Source of the DNA: Rhizoclosmatium globosum
Taxonomy: Eukaryota > Chytridiomycota > Chytridiomycetes > Chytridiales > Chytriomycetaceae
Assembly (NCBI GenBank): GCA_002104985.1
Contig: MCGO01000027.1
Span: forward strand, 62,001 to 126,000
DNA length: 64,000 nucleotides
Direction: 5' to 3'
The notes beneath the pieces were generated by a model. The model worked only from the letters and a program-made list of their open reading frames with translations, had not been told where the DNA came from and made no database searches. Below are positions 10,801-20,887 of the stretch, piece by piece; the stretch's first letter is position 1; each line of letters opens with the position of its first letter. Position numbers and translations under genes: made by a program.

Positions 10801-13107
10801 GCCGAATAGTGGTTAAAGTATCTCCAATCCTCGGTATTGTCGAGCTATCTTGTCTGGAACGGCCGCGTGAAGTTGATTGATGATTCCTTGATATATATTC
10901 GTTGTATGCGTCGTTTGCTTCCACAGTATACCGGTGATGCAGTAGAGCGTCATTCAAGCTATTGTCATCGTTATCTTTCTCTTGTGATTCTTGATAAGCT
11001 TGTAACGATGGCAACAACGTCCCACTCAATGCAATTTGATCCAGGAAACTTACAAAAACGCGCGTCCATGTGAATAAAAGATTGGTTTTCTTATGTTCCT
11101 GTCCAGCTCCAACACTTGCAATAAACTCGTTAGTGAACGTAGCATTAAAATAAACAAAATTACCAAACCAATTCCTTATCCGAGATCTGATTCTGCAACC
11201 AGAGTGTCATTTGAGTCTTTCCTATTCCACTACTTCCTATTAAAATGCAGTTTGTAACCTTTTCATTCGATCGCCAGCTTGACAGGCTATTTTTCATCAG
11301 TTCTATTTCTTTTGATCGTCCCGATATTGCAGCCTCTTCTTTGATTTTAAAAATGGAATTACCCATTGGATAAAATATTCGTACGGGATTTGGCACTCCT
11401 TTTAGCGTGACTGGTGGTATATCAGTTCCATAGGTGAACTTGTCTGCAGTTTGCGAGTAAGTTTCCTCATCACAAAGAATGCGCCCTTGACAGAGGCTCA
11501 AACACATCAGGCGAGCTGCATTGTTGACTACTACACCAAGCACAGTATTATCGCATCTTTCCTTACTCCCTACTATTCCAGCAAACACAACACCCGTAGT
11601 AACACCTATCGAAAACCCTTCGGGGTCTGAAAGGCATTGTTTCAGGCATTTACCGATTTCCGTAGCTGCGAGCATCGCCACTTGTGACTCCCCTTTCTCA
11701 TGAGCATGACCCTCTAAACCCCACACAAGCAATGCTGTCAATGCCTTATCATCGCAATTAAACTGCCGGATACAGCCTTCATATTCTTTGACTTTTGATA
11801 TAATCGCAGCTGTTGCAGATTGGAGCTGCATTAAATTCTCTGGCTCAGCCACTGTCTCTGACTTGAATCCACCAAACTTTATAAACACGACTGAAACAGA
11901 CCGGAGTTGATCCATAACTACATTTTGTTCACCTTGACCCACAAGCTTTGAAATCGAGTCATCCATATATGCCTTTGCATACTCTAAATACAATGCTTTC
12001 CGAGAAGTAGGCTGTGGCAGCTGATTTTCCATATTTGATAGTTTAATTTCAGATGTTTGGGTAAATTGAAGTGCCTTTGCCCTTAAATCTAAGATAGGAT
12101 CTTTATCTCCTATTATAAACGCTCCGTTGTTGACTTTCATCCCTGATACTTTGATTGACTCTTTCAATATTTGATTGAAAGATTTGTTGAACACAAAATC
12201 TCCATTCTTCCCCAAGTTTAAATTTTCCCCAGCTTTAGCTAGCGCCTCCCCCGCGATAAAATATTCCATCCGCTGAATATTTATTGAGGAATCAATGGAC
12301 TGCTTCTTGTCCTTTCGACTGACTGTTGGAATTGAATTGCCTTTTTTATTCACGCCGACATGAATATGCTGTAACGGACCCAAAGCAAGACCAATATGTA
12401 TCGCAAGTGTTGTCTCAAACATGGGTATGACTGGCGCCGAAGCCACTTGAGGCGCCGGTTCATTGCCCATTAGTTGATTGCTGATACGGCGAGCAAAAGC
12501 ATTCAAATTTGCGTTCAAATTTGAGTTTGTAGCTGTCGAATTGTAACTGCCTCGATGGTTAGATTCGAATGATACTGTTTCCGTCGAATGTATACTGCTA
12601 TCGGGAGAATTGATTTCAACGGCAATGCCAGCTGCTATGATCGTATTCTGCAGTTTTACTTTGATAGTATAATTCTGGAAAACTTGTAGAAGCTCTAAAC
12701 AACAGAGAAATGCGTTCATCGCCAAGTGCTTTTCCAATTCGGGGGTGTCACATTCTGATTCAAGTGTCCATGATGCAATGACAGCATCTCCTGCTAGTTT
12801 AACGATTGAACCACAATGCCGATGAACATGTTCTGTGATAGTTTCCATTGGTGGGTTGATGAGTTCCTTAATCTTAGCCCCGCTGTCGCTTCCCAGCGCT
12901 TCTTCCAGTTTTGATGAGAGCTTTGAGTATCCCGCTATATCAATAATAGCAACCTTGTAGTTTCTTTAGTGATGGTTTTTGAAGTGCTACAATATGACTT
13001 ACTATTGAGAAATCCTCGTTGATGGCTTTTGGAAGTTCAAAAGGAATCGGATGTTCTTGACATACAAGATTCCGAACATGTTGAGGAATCAACACAAGAG
13101 GATCCAT
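7809..13107 (-). CDS. Soluble (ADCY10-type) adenylyl cyclase
   Basis: Makes cAMP from ATP. In flagellated eukaryotes this family acts in or near the flagellum. Six exons (13107-13003, 12953-11164, 11114-10475, 10419-9500, 9450-8403, 8324-7809) give 1,672 residues, close to the roughly 1,600 of animal sAC. The C1 cyclase domain starts VAIIDIAGYSKL and continues HCGSIVKLAGDAVIASW. Both metal-binding Asp residues and the Lys before AGD are kept. C1 carries a roughly 60-residue Ser/Asn-rich insertion. C2 includes VTTGVVFAGIVGSKER. An AAA/NTPase-like region follows with the P-loop GSSGIGKT and a Walker-B-like VLDDIHW, then a long helical-repeat C-terminus. At the position of the human bicarbonate-contacting Arg176 the aligned residue looks like Gly (GEALAKAGE). 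Divergent with the FANK1-like gene. A 74-bp piece of the C1 coding sequence is duplicated at 19029-19102. Confidence 0.92.
12276..12349 (-). repeat. 74-bp segment of cyclase coding DNA duplicated elsewhere (source copy)
   Basis: Identical over 74 bases to 19029-19102, in the same orientation. Here it is in-frame coding sequence for the C1 domain (VNKKGNSIPTVSRKD and following residues), so this is taken as the source. The other copy forms the 3' end of the ACSF3-like gene. Confidence 0.95.
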
Positions 13108-13368
13108 ATTGATGTTTCGCGTAATGTGATTGACTGATTGATGTTTCGCGTAATGTGATTGACTGACTCACAATCAAGTTCTTTAAGTAGAGATGGTAAG
13201 GATTGACAAAGTGATTTCCCAGTCAGAAAGGTACGAGAATTACAAAAGTGCATCCGATTCTGATTTATACTATAAGCCTATAGGCTTATCGATCGACTCC
13301 GCATACAACGTCGTGAATTTCGTGACAATTTCAACTCCACACATCAAACATCACCCAAACAACCCACC
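13108..13368. promoter_or_regulatory. Divergent promoter between adenylyl cyclase and FANK1-like genes
   Basis: Only 261 bp separate the two start codons. Directly upstream of the cyclase ATG lies an exact 29-bp tandem duplication (13109-13137 and 13138-13166, unit beginning TTGATGTTTCGCGTAATGTG). Near the middle is an 18-bp perfect palindrome, ATAAGCCTATAGGCTTAT (13272-13289), overlapped by the 8-bp palindrome TCGATCGA (13289-13296). These are candidate binding sites for a dimeric regulator coordinating the two genes. That role is inferred. Confidence 0.6.
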
Positions 13369-14683
13369 ATGAGTAAAAAGAACTCAAAACGATCTAGCGT
13401 CGCGACTCGGCATGCCACAGTCCACGGAGACGCGTTTGCACATAGCATCTCAAAGCAGCCCGTTCTTCAAATCTTGAAAACGACGGCACGGACTGTAACC
13501 CTCTCATGGATGTTCCACCCTGAAAACTGCCCACCCCACGGCACACCGATTCAGATTGTGAAAGCGGAAGGCACAGATCCTCAGTTTTCGCGCGCCTATG
13601 AAGGAACGGAAGACTACTTTGTTGTTGAAAACTTGAAGCCAGAGACGCTGTACAGATTCAAACTGAGGATTTGGGATAGAAATATACAGGATTATGGATC
13701 GGAATATGTTGAGGTTTCGACAACGACTACTGGTGAGAAACTCTTTTACGTAACGGAAGCCACATATTAAACTTTTGCCCATGCTTAGATGAATCTAAAC
13801 TCATCAAAATTCAACTCAAGTTATATCGCGCAGTAGCGGAGAATAATGTCGAAGCTTTTAAAGAATTGATGGAAGAAAACAGATCAGAAATCAATGTTGA
13901 AATGCGCGACAAGAATGGCAAAACAATGCTTATGGTAATGCATTCATATTTCCACCATATACTGACGCGTGATTTTAGCAAGCTGCGTTAAAAGGAAGCG
14001 CAGAAATGGTGGCCGCAATCTTGGAATACGGTGCACTCCAAACCACGACAACTCAATCTAAAAAGACTCCTTTATCCTTGGCTGTAACATATTCCAACCT
14101 ACCAGCCGTAACAGCTCTCTTGAAAGACCCACACGCAATAAATATTGCAGATCAGGGCGGCTCCACGCCACTAATGTGGGCTGTGGAACACGCAAACTTT
14201 AAAAACGGACTCGAAATCGTTCGACTTTTGCTTGACTCTGGAGCTGACATTTCCGCAGAAGATGTTAATGGATTATCAGCGATGGATCGGTTGTGCGCAT
14301 CATGTGGGAACGCGAAATGTGCACGAATGTTGTTGGAGCACGGAGCCAAGATTGTGAACCGGATTGATCCACCAAAAAAGAAAGTAACGACATTGATGAT
14401 GGCTGCATTAAATGGGCACAAGGAGTTATGTTACGAGTTGATTGATAATTGGTCGGCTGATGTGTGGGCGAAAACTGAATTCGGGCAGACTGCAAAGGTT
14501 AGTTGAGAATATCAAGAGCCAAGGGTACTAATTACGCCGTTCACGGTGAAAAATAGATGATGGCCGAGGGGGCTGGTCATGTGGATTTAGGTCTTTTGCT
14601 TGTAAGTCCAACAAAAACCTTTTATGCTCATTCTAAACACCACCATCCCTCAGGAGAAGAAAATGATAAAAGAGGATTATTGA
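13369..14683 (+). CDS. FANK1-like protein: fibronectin type III plus ankyrin repeats
   Basis: Five exons (13369-13732, 13789-13934, 13979-14497, 14557-14601, 14654-14683) give 367 residues, close to the roughly 345 of animal FANK1. An N-terminal FN3 domain (about 25-120) shows VTLSWMFHP and LKPETLYRFKLRIWD. It is followed by at least five ankyrin repeats, for example TPLMWAVEHANFKNGLEIV, LLLDSGADISAEDVNGLSA and TTLMMAALNGHKELCYELID. The order FN3 then ANK is diagnostic of FANK1, a testis/cilia-associated protein in animals. Its presence in a fungus fits a flagellated life stage. The last three exons are short, and one donor is GTTAGT (14498). Its divergent neighbour is the sAC gene, suggesting co-expression during zoospore formation (inference). 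Confidence 0.88.
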
Positions 14684-14741
14684 CCGTACAGAAGCCAAAA
14701 TAGATCCCATTTGATATTTACATTACATATATTATTTGGAA

Positions 14742-15305
14742 TCATGCATTCTCCCCTGTCCTCTCTTCATTATTCAAGCCTCTTTCCCTCCCACCAGTCT
14801 CATCCAGTACGTGTTGTTGCTGAGCTTGTTCCTCCAGTCGTTCCAATTGCGAACTGCCATCAACCCTTTCCGCATTTGTATCTGAAGAATCCCGAGCCCC
14901 ACCTTCAAACGAGACCACCGCCGGCACTTCGTACATGTCCCTTGACCGCCACGTTCTTCGCCGCCGGTCCCGCCGCCGCATCACACGCACCGCATCTGCT
15001 TTGGATGTTCCCGACACTTCGCTGTTGTCGTTGTCTTTGTCATCGTCGCTCTGGTTTGGATCGAATCCGGCAGCGATGCATTTCATGTAAAGAGTTGTTT
15101 GTGCGAGTGTCTTGGTTGGCGGTTTGGTTTAGTTTAGTTTACGAGGAAGAGCTAGAGATTGTCCCCGCACCTGATCATTTGCTAGTGCATGCATGTGGAG
15201 TAGTGACGGGTTTGTTAGGATGCGGTAGGCTGCCTGTTTGGTCTGCCGCGTCTCGTAGTCATCGGGTGGTGCTGCGGTTGCTTGTGTGGATGATGAGTTT
15301 GCCAT
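14742..15305 (-). CDS. Small hypothetical acidic protein
   Basis: Not recognised. Two exons (15305-15171 and 15110-14742) with a 60-bp intron (GTGCGG...CCAAG) keep one frame for 167 residues. The N-terminal third is helix-prone and the best candidate for a conserved core (YRILTNPSLLHMHALANDQ, then TLAQTTLYMKCIAAGFDP). A Asp/Ser-rich stretch, a very basic patch (VMRRRDRRRRTWRSR) and a Glu/Gln-rich tail follow. The basic patch could be a nuclear localisation signal. An upstream in-frame Met exists at 15383, but the ATG at 15305 starts the better-looking sequence. It converges with the FANK1-like gene (58 bp) and lies 123 bp downstream of SIN1 on the same strand. Confidence 0.55.
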
Positions 15306-15428
15306 CTTTTCCTGCCAAACTCTCCGCCAAAAGTACATAAATGAATGATGACGGTTTACTTTAACAAATGGAATATACAACACCTAAATGAACATGGTTT
15401 CTAGTCGCACGGAATAACATCCGCCAAT

Positions 15429-18400
15429 CTAATTCTTATCAATAGCACCAGTGACACCAGCAGCAACACCAATCGCTCCAACACCCGCCGCAACAACAGC
15501 AGAGCTCGCTACATTCGACCCTCCACTTCCACTTCCCACAGCAGATATACTAGCAATAGTAGTTGCCACAACACCACCTAGACTACTCAAATTCGGATTG
15601 GCATACAACTGAATCATGGACGAAACACGTGCACATAGATCAGCTTGACACAAAAAAGTATAAGCCACAAGATACAAGGTTCACAAAAAAAAATAAACTC
15701 ACCAGCCTGCATCTCACTCCCAGCCTCAAACTCCAATCCAGTAGTCGTAGCAGCGCTCCCCGTCCGATTCGCACTCGCAACAAGCAACCTAAAAAGCCGA
15801 CTCTGCTTCTTTGCCAACGCACACGAAAGCACACCCGAAATATGATACGTAACCTAAATACATCCACAATTAGTCATCAAAACAAAGCGAAAAAAATTTT
15901 CCCCACACAAACAAACAAACAACTCACCGTCCTAGAAACATCCACAAGCGTCCTCGCGTCACCCACACCCATAACATGAATCCACTCTCCATCAAGCGTA
16001 ACAATCCGCTCAACACTTCGACCCATCAACTGCTTCTGCAACACCGTATACTGTCGATACACACCCAGAATCTCATCCACCGAAAACTCAAACAACCCAG
16101 GCTCCTCCGTCTTGACACGAACTTCGTCGGGAGGACGCAAGAAGATATCTCCTGCACCGCCACGGTCTTTTTTGAGGACACAGAATTCGAGCGGAAACAT
16201 GTCTTCGAGAACACGGTCAAGAGCAACATCTGTGCGCGTGTCCCCCATTTTGAGTACGTAATCGTTCATGTCGTATTTCCGCCGTGTGCAGATTGTTTCA
16301 AAGACTTGCGCCATTGTTGCGTTTGCGGGGAATGCGAACGTAGCAGTGTGTTTCACTTCGAGGGTGGAGTAGAGGTGGATTTTGACGTAGACTTGGGGTT
16401 TGGAGGGCATGGTGGACATGCTGTTGTTTGCAAAAGGTTCGTTGGCGTAGAAGCCGGTTGCTTGCGTGTTGAAGGCGGTGGTTCCTGTGACTGCTGTATT
16501 TGCTGGTGAGGGATTTGAAGTGGATGGAGGCATTCCACTGCCTATAGCTCCTGGCGCGTTTGAATAACCCGTATTTCCGATGTTGTTACCACCGCGTGGA
16601 AGTGGAGGCAGAGGAGGATTTCTTCCAGGAGCACCACCGTTAGGAAACGGATTATTGACAGCAGTGGTCCCGCCCAATGTCGTGGTTGCCATAGTTGCAG
16701 GAATAGTCATGCCATGGCTCCGCACCGAAAGTCCCATACTCGCAGACACAGCTCCAGAAGAGAGCGCAGTCGGTCTAAACCGAGTCGGAGCAGTTCTCGT
16801 TCTCCTTGCTGCCTGATTCGTAGCAACTACCAACATCCCATTTCATAAGTATCAAACCAAAAAAACAAACACTAAATCATAAACAAAGGGAACTCACTTT
16901 GTGACGGCGTACAAAGACAAAGCGCAAGCGCTTCAAAGTTACTTCTCTGCATCTTACTCATTCGATCCAACGCAGGGAAATCTTCATCAATCGTTCCATC
17001 ATCCTCAACAAGTCGCAAACTCCAACAACACACGTCACACTTGTCATGTGGCAAGAACTGGTCAACAGTCTCCGGTGCCGTACTGCTTAATTTGTTGAAG
17101 TATTCATAGAGAGTATATCCAATCAGTTCTTCGACTGTCGCGTCTCGTTTGATGATGATGAGGATCGGATCAAAGGGAGTAAGACTTGATGGGATGTAGA
17201 TTTTGATTCGTAGAGGATACGCTTCCCCCTTTCCAGACTAGGATGTGGTAAACAGTTAACAATAGAGCAGATACATGATTCTGTGGTCTCAATTCACCAC
17301 ATGCAAACCAAAATAACATACCAAAAAGCCAAATTCGTCTGCAAATGGATTCTCGGTTGCACCTTGATCATTCAACAATAAAGCCAACGCAGAGCGTTTG
17401 ACAGGGAACCCAGAATCCCCTCCAGGCTGAACAGTCACAGGAATAAGAACCGGTGGTATTTTCGCAAACAGAGACGACGAATCCACGGTACTATTGTCAT
17501 TGGCATAATCAAAGACGGTAGGAGCAGCAGAAGTCGACGTCGAAGTATGCATCGCATCATTATTGAATGTCGTTGATTTCCGTTTCCCAGTAACACCAAC
17601 CACAACAACATCAGACGGAACAGTTTGGTCCGAGTTTGTAGTTGAATCCAAAAAGAGATTTGCTGCAGCTGTTGTTTGGGAGGGTTCAGGGTCCGTGTCG
17701 CGTGTTAGGTCAGCGAGATTTGGTTTTTCAGTGACCATTGCGTTTGATCTTCGTTGAGAGAGGGGAGGACCTGTGACGCGAGTGTATGGGACGCGGGGTT
17801 GAGGGTAGTGTAGTTGTTGTTGGAAGTATAGTTGGTCACGATCCTGGTTATTTTGTTGTTGTATTTGTAGTTGTTGTTGTTGTTGTTGTTGCAGTGATGG
17901 TTGTTGTTGTTGTTGAGGCTGATGGGCAGCAAAGGAGTCGGTGGATTGCAGTTGGTCATTTGAGGATGATGTTGGGCCTGGCGAGGAAGGACCCGGAGCA
18001 GCCCAGGCAAGACGAGCAGCAGAAACACCGGACACGCGCACGGATTCACTTGACCACCTTTTTTCGGTTGTTTGGATTAGGTTTAGAGGATCTTATTGTT
18101 TAAGTGGGCTTCAGAGGGACTCACATCAAACCATCAATTGACTCTGGATCGGCATCCATCGCATCGTCACTGTCGCCACCACCAAATGCACCAAATGCAC
18201 CAAAGGACGAATGCAGCATGACAGGAGCAACTAGTGAGGCATCGGGGGCCTGTCGCGGGGGACCCTCACTCTACTTGTCTTGTTAGTACCTATCTAATCT
18301 ATACTAAGACATAAAACAGACACGCACCCCCGCCCGAAGCAACTCAGCCGCTGCACCCGAAAGCCCCTTTTCCTTCTTCCGCCGCTCGCGAGGCCGCTGC

Positions 18401-18561
18401 AGCTGCGCCACAGTTGTCCCCGCCGTCGCTGTGGCAATCGCGTCGTTGTCCGTGCGCACCGTTGGCGCTGTGATCACTCGCACAAGAAGCGCCTCATCGA
18501 GTCCGAGGAGCGTGCGTCGCAGCGAGAAAACGGCGTAGGCAGAGTCAAGTGCCAATGTCAT
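15429..18561 (-). CDS. SIN1/AVO1-type TORC2 subunit (CRIM and PH domains)
   Basis: A core subunit of TOR complex 2 that recruits AGC-kinase substrates at the plasma membrane. The start at 18561 gives MTLALDSAYAVFSLRRTLLG, resembling fungal SIN1 N-termini. A long low-complexity region with Gln runs (coded near 17857-17920) follows. The CRIM domain begins at SALALLLNDQGATENPFADE and includes the hallmark LRLVEDDGTIDEDFPALDR (near 17020-16970). A RBD-like segment follows (YVKIHLYSTLEVKHTATFAF), then a C-terminal PH domain (FEFSVDEILGVYRQYTVLQK, RIVTLDGEWIHVMG, YHISGVLSCALAKKQSRLFR). The protein ends in an unusual Val/Ala/Gly-rich tail of about 45 residues ending at the stop at 15429. At least six introns, 50-80 bp each. 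Confidence 0.88.
17857..17920 (-). repeat. CAA/CAG trinucleotide tracts coding poly-Gln in SIN1
   Basis: On the plus strand this reads as repeated TTG/GTT. On the coding strand it gives runs of Gln in the linker ahead of the CRIM domain. A likely length-variable region. Confidence 0.85.
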
Positions 18562-19033
18562 CTCCCCTTTCCCAGAAGTAAATAAATGGATGGGAGAAAG
18601 AGACACAACTATTTTTTTTTTTTAACAAAGAAAGGTTATCGGGTTGTTGAGTGGGGTAAGTGGTCTGGGCCCTTGATCATCAAGGAAGTGTCTGCGGAAT
18701 GATCGCAGATAGTACAAAGCTTATAGAGCACTCATAATGAAAGTGGACCACTATACACACCTCACAGATTGGGAAGGAAGGGATGAAGGGGATAAGGGAT
18801 CAACTCACTTGCTTCAGAAATTTTGAGGGTTTATTGAACAAGACATATAATTGGGCGACGTTCTTTGGAAACATGTATCCTATCCCCGCTCTTTCAAAAA
18901 CGCCCTTTCTCATTATATTACTCTAGACTATTGGGTTAGGAGAAACGATTCGATTGAGGGTTTGCAATGCAGCAAGTTTTAAATTCTTTTCAAAGTCATT
19001 GAAGTTGATAGTGTTGATGTTATACCCTAATAT
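18562..19033. other. Patchwork intergenic segment between SIN1 start and ACSF3 end
   Basis: From left to right: the SIN1 upstream region; a T12 run (18612-18623); a short link; the second copy of the 200-bp repeat (18630-18829); 199 bp found nowhere else in the window (18830-19028); then the 74-bp cyclase-derived copy. Read on the minus strand, the 199-bp part has two open stretches. One ends at a donor inside the repeat (18913-18809, MRKGVFERAGIGYMFPKNV...). The T12 run then looks like a poly(A) tail following the repeat. No complete gene is supported. Confidence 0.7.
18630..18829 (+). repeat. 200-bp perfect direct repeat, copy 2
   Basis: Identical to 2073-2272 over all 200 bases and in the same orientation, 16.6 kb away. 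Perfect identity in apparently non-coding DNA implies a recent duplication or an assembly error. On the minus strand it is followed by TTTGTT and then 12 adenines. Confidence 0.95.
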
Positions 19034-19102
19034 TTATTGAGGAATCAATGGACTGCTTCTTGTCCTTTCGACTGACTGTTGGAATTGAATTGCCTTTTTT
19101 AT
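19029..19102 (-). repeat. 74-bp adenylyl-cyclase-derived segment forming the ACSF3 3' end
   Basis: An exact copy of 12276-12349. Here it is read in a different frame as the last 20 or so codons of the ACSF3-like gene. It supplies both its stop codon (19034-19036) and an overlapping AATAAA signal. The inner junction lies at ATAAAAAAGGC. In the cyclase gene the same bases encode VNKKG. ACSF3 relatives also have a (V/I)(N/D)KK sequence here, so a microhomology-guided join is likely. Confidence 0.9.
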
Positions 19103-20714
19103 GACTTTCAACATGGCATTACGTGGAATCTGCTCGCAAAAGTGGAATACACTCGGAATCTCATACTTGGCCAACCGTGTCTTCAATTGCTCTTGCAACA
19201 ACTTGGCAACAGCTGCTTCTTGTCCCGCTTTCACTCCTCCAGAATACACAACAACTGCTCCAACTCTCTCTCCCCAAATCTCATCCGGCACTCCCAGAAC
19301 AGCAACATCCATCACACCAGGAATTCCGAGTAACTCTCGCTCAATCGTCAATGCACTCAATTTGTAGCCTCCGGATTTGATAATGTCAACAGACGCCCGG
19401 CCAAGAATCTGCCAGGTGTCATTAGGCCCACCTTTGGCTGCAACATCACCCGTTGCAAACCATCCATCAGCATCAAACGCTTTTTTGGTAGCTACTTGAT
19501 TTCCCCAGTATTCTTTAAACACTTGTGGCCCTTTAACAAACAACTCCCCGGTTTCTTGATCCAGCTTCACTTGAACATTGGGAAACGGAACCCCAACTCT
19601 TCCAGGCTCTCGTTCCCCATCGTAACGGTTACCCAGCGCCATACCAATTTCAGTCATTCCATAACGCTCTAGTAACCGATGACCAGACACCTTTTCCCAT
19701 TTTTCAAAGAGTGGTTGCGGAAGTGCAGCACTTCCACTGACCATGAGTCTGAATTGTTTACAAGAGTCCCGCATCTTCTTTTGCTCTTCCTCATTGCACG
19801 AGTCATAGTATTCCAACAACCGAGCATAGATTGTAGGCACCGCCATAAACAACGTCAGTCCACCTTGAGCAAAACGATCCCACATTCCTTTTGGTGACAA
19901 CTTTTCAGGTGCCATTTCCAGTGTAGCACCAGCAGCAAGAGCACAAGTGACGACGTTAATGACACCATGCACGTGATGCAAGGGCAGAACGAGGAGGATC
20001 TTGTCGTCCTTAACCCAACGCCAGGCATCCAAGAGAGACGCGACCTGAGCCTCAATGTTTTTATACGTTGTCAGAACGCCCTTTGGTTTCCCTGTTGTTC
20101 CACTTGTATAAATGATGAGAGCGCCACCTTCTTTGTCGAGTGGTGGCGTTTGAGAGTCAAGTGCACCAGTCTCATTCGCAGCCACCACCGCATCATCACC
20201 ATCACCACTCCATTCAACAAAGTCGACCGTCCCCGCCAAAGCCGCGACTCGGTCGTCGTTCCGCGTCTCGTCTATTTTGTGTTTGAATTCGGGGGCAAAC
20301 AGAACGAGTCGCGGCCTTGAATCGGCGACAACGTGCGCGAGTTCCTGCGGCGGATGCGAAGTGCACAGTGGCACGGCGATGGCGCGACGCGTCCACGTGG
20401 TCCACTGCGCAATCACGTACGAGGACTTGCGCGGGAGGAGGAAGGCAACGCGGTCTCCGGGTGCCCTGTTAAATAGTTAGTGGTGTTAAACAACCGGCTA
20501 GTAGTACGACTACTACTCACACTTGCTGCATGCGTGGTGTTGCGGCTAGGCGGGCGACAGATCGGACTACGTTGCCGTACGTGAGTGTTGTAGATGGGTC
20601 TATGATGGCTGTACGGTCCCAGTTGGCTTTCTTGGATGCCTCTCGAAACACTTGAAACCCTGAATCATTGCTGCTTCTACCGTGTGCCGATGAAAACAGG
20701 CGGCGGAGAAACAT
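19034..20714 (-). CDS. ACSF3-like malonyl-CoA synthetase, altered C-terminus
   Basis: Activates malonate (or methylmalonate) to its CoA ester, in mitochondria in the animal enzyme. Exon 1 (20714-20521) encodes an Arg/Ser-rich presequence (MFLRRLFSSAHGRSS), expected to target mitochondria. Exon 2 (20465-19034) completes 541 residues. ANL-superfamily motifs are present: the P-loop IIYTSGTTGKPKG, LLVLPLHHVHGVINVV, FMAVPTIYARLLEYYD, LERYGMTEIGMALGNRYDGE and SVDIIKSGGYKLSALTIE. The wording around HHVHG and TEIGMA is close to ACSF3 rather than to acetyl-CoA synthetases. The C-terminus reads QIPRNAMLKVIKKAIQFQQS instead of the expected IPRN-MGK-(N/D)KK. Its last part comes from the 74-bp cyclase-derived segment. 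The catalytic-type Lys after PRNAM is kept, so activity may survive. Confidence 0.88.
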
Positions 20715-20887
20715 TCCCGATTGGCCCGTTGGTGGTGAAAAGATTTGTCGGAATCCCAGGAAGAGAGGGAAATGGACTCAGGCTCACAGTCACAGGACTC
20801 TCTGACTGTACTGTCGTCGCTTCTGGGAAGTGCAAGGTAGTTGTACTGTCACTATGCCAATAGTACTCTTGGGCTTGTATTAACTCT
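20715..20887. promoter_or_regulatory. Divergent intergenic region (ACSF3 / WD40 gene)
   Basis: 173 bp between opposed start codons. No recognisable motif. Both promoters are presumed to lie here. Confidence 0.4.

Noticed and set aside
18612..18623. T12 run as proof of a retrotransposed copy
   Set aside because: Suggestive only. No target-site duplication was found, so it is kept as part of the mosaic finding and not called a mobile element.
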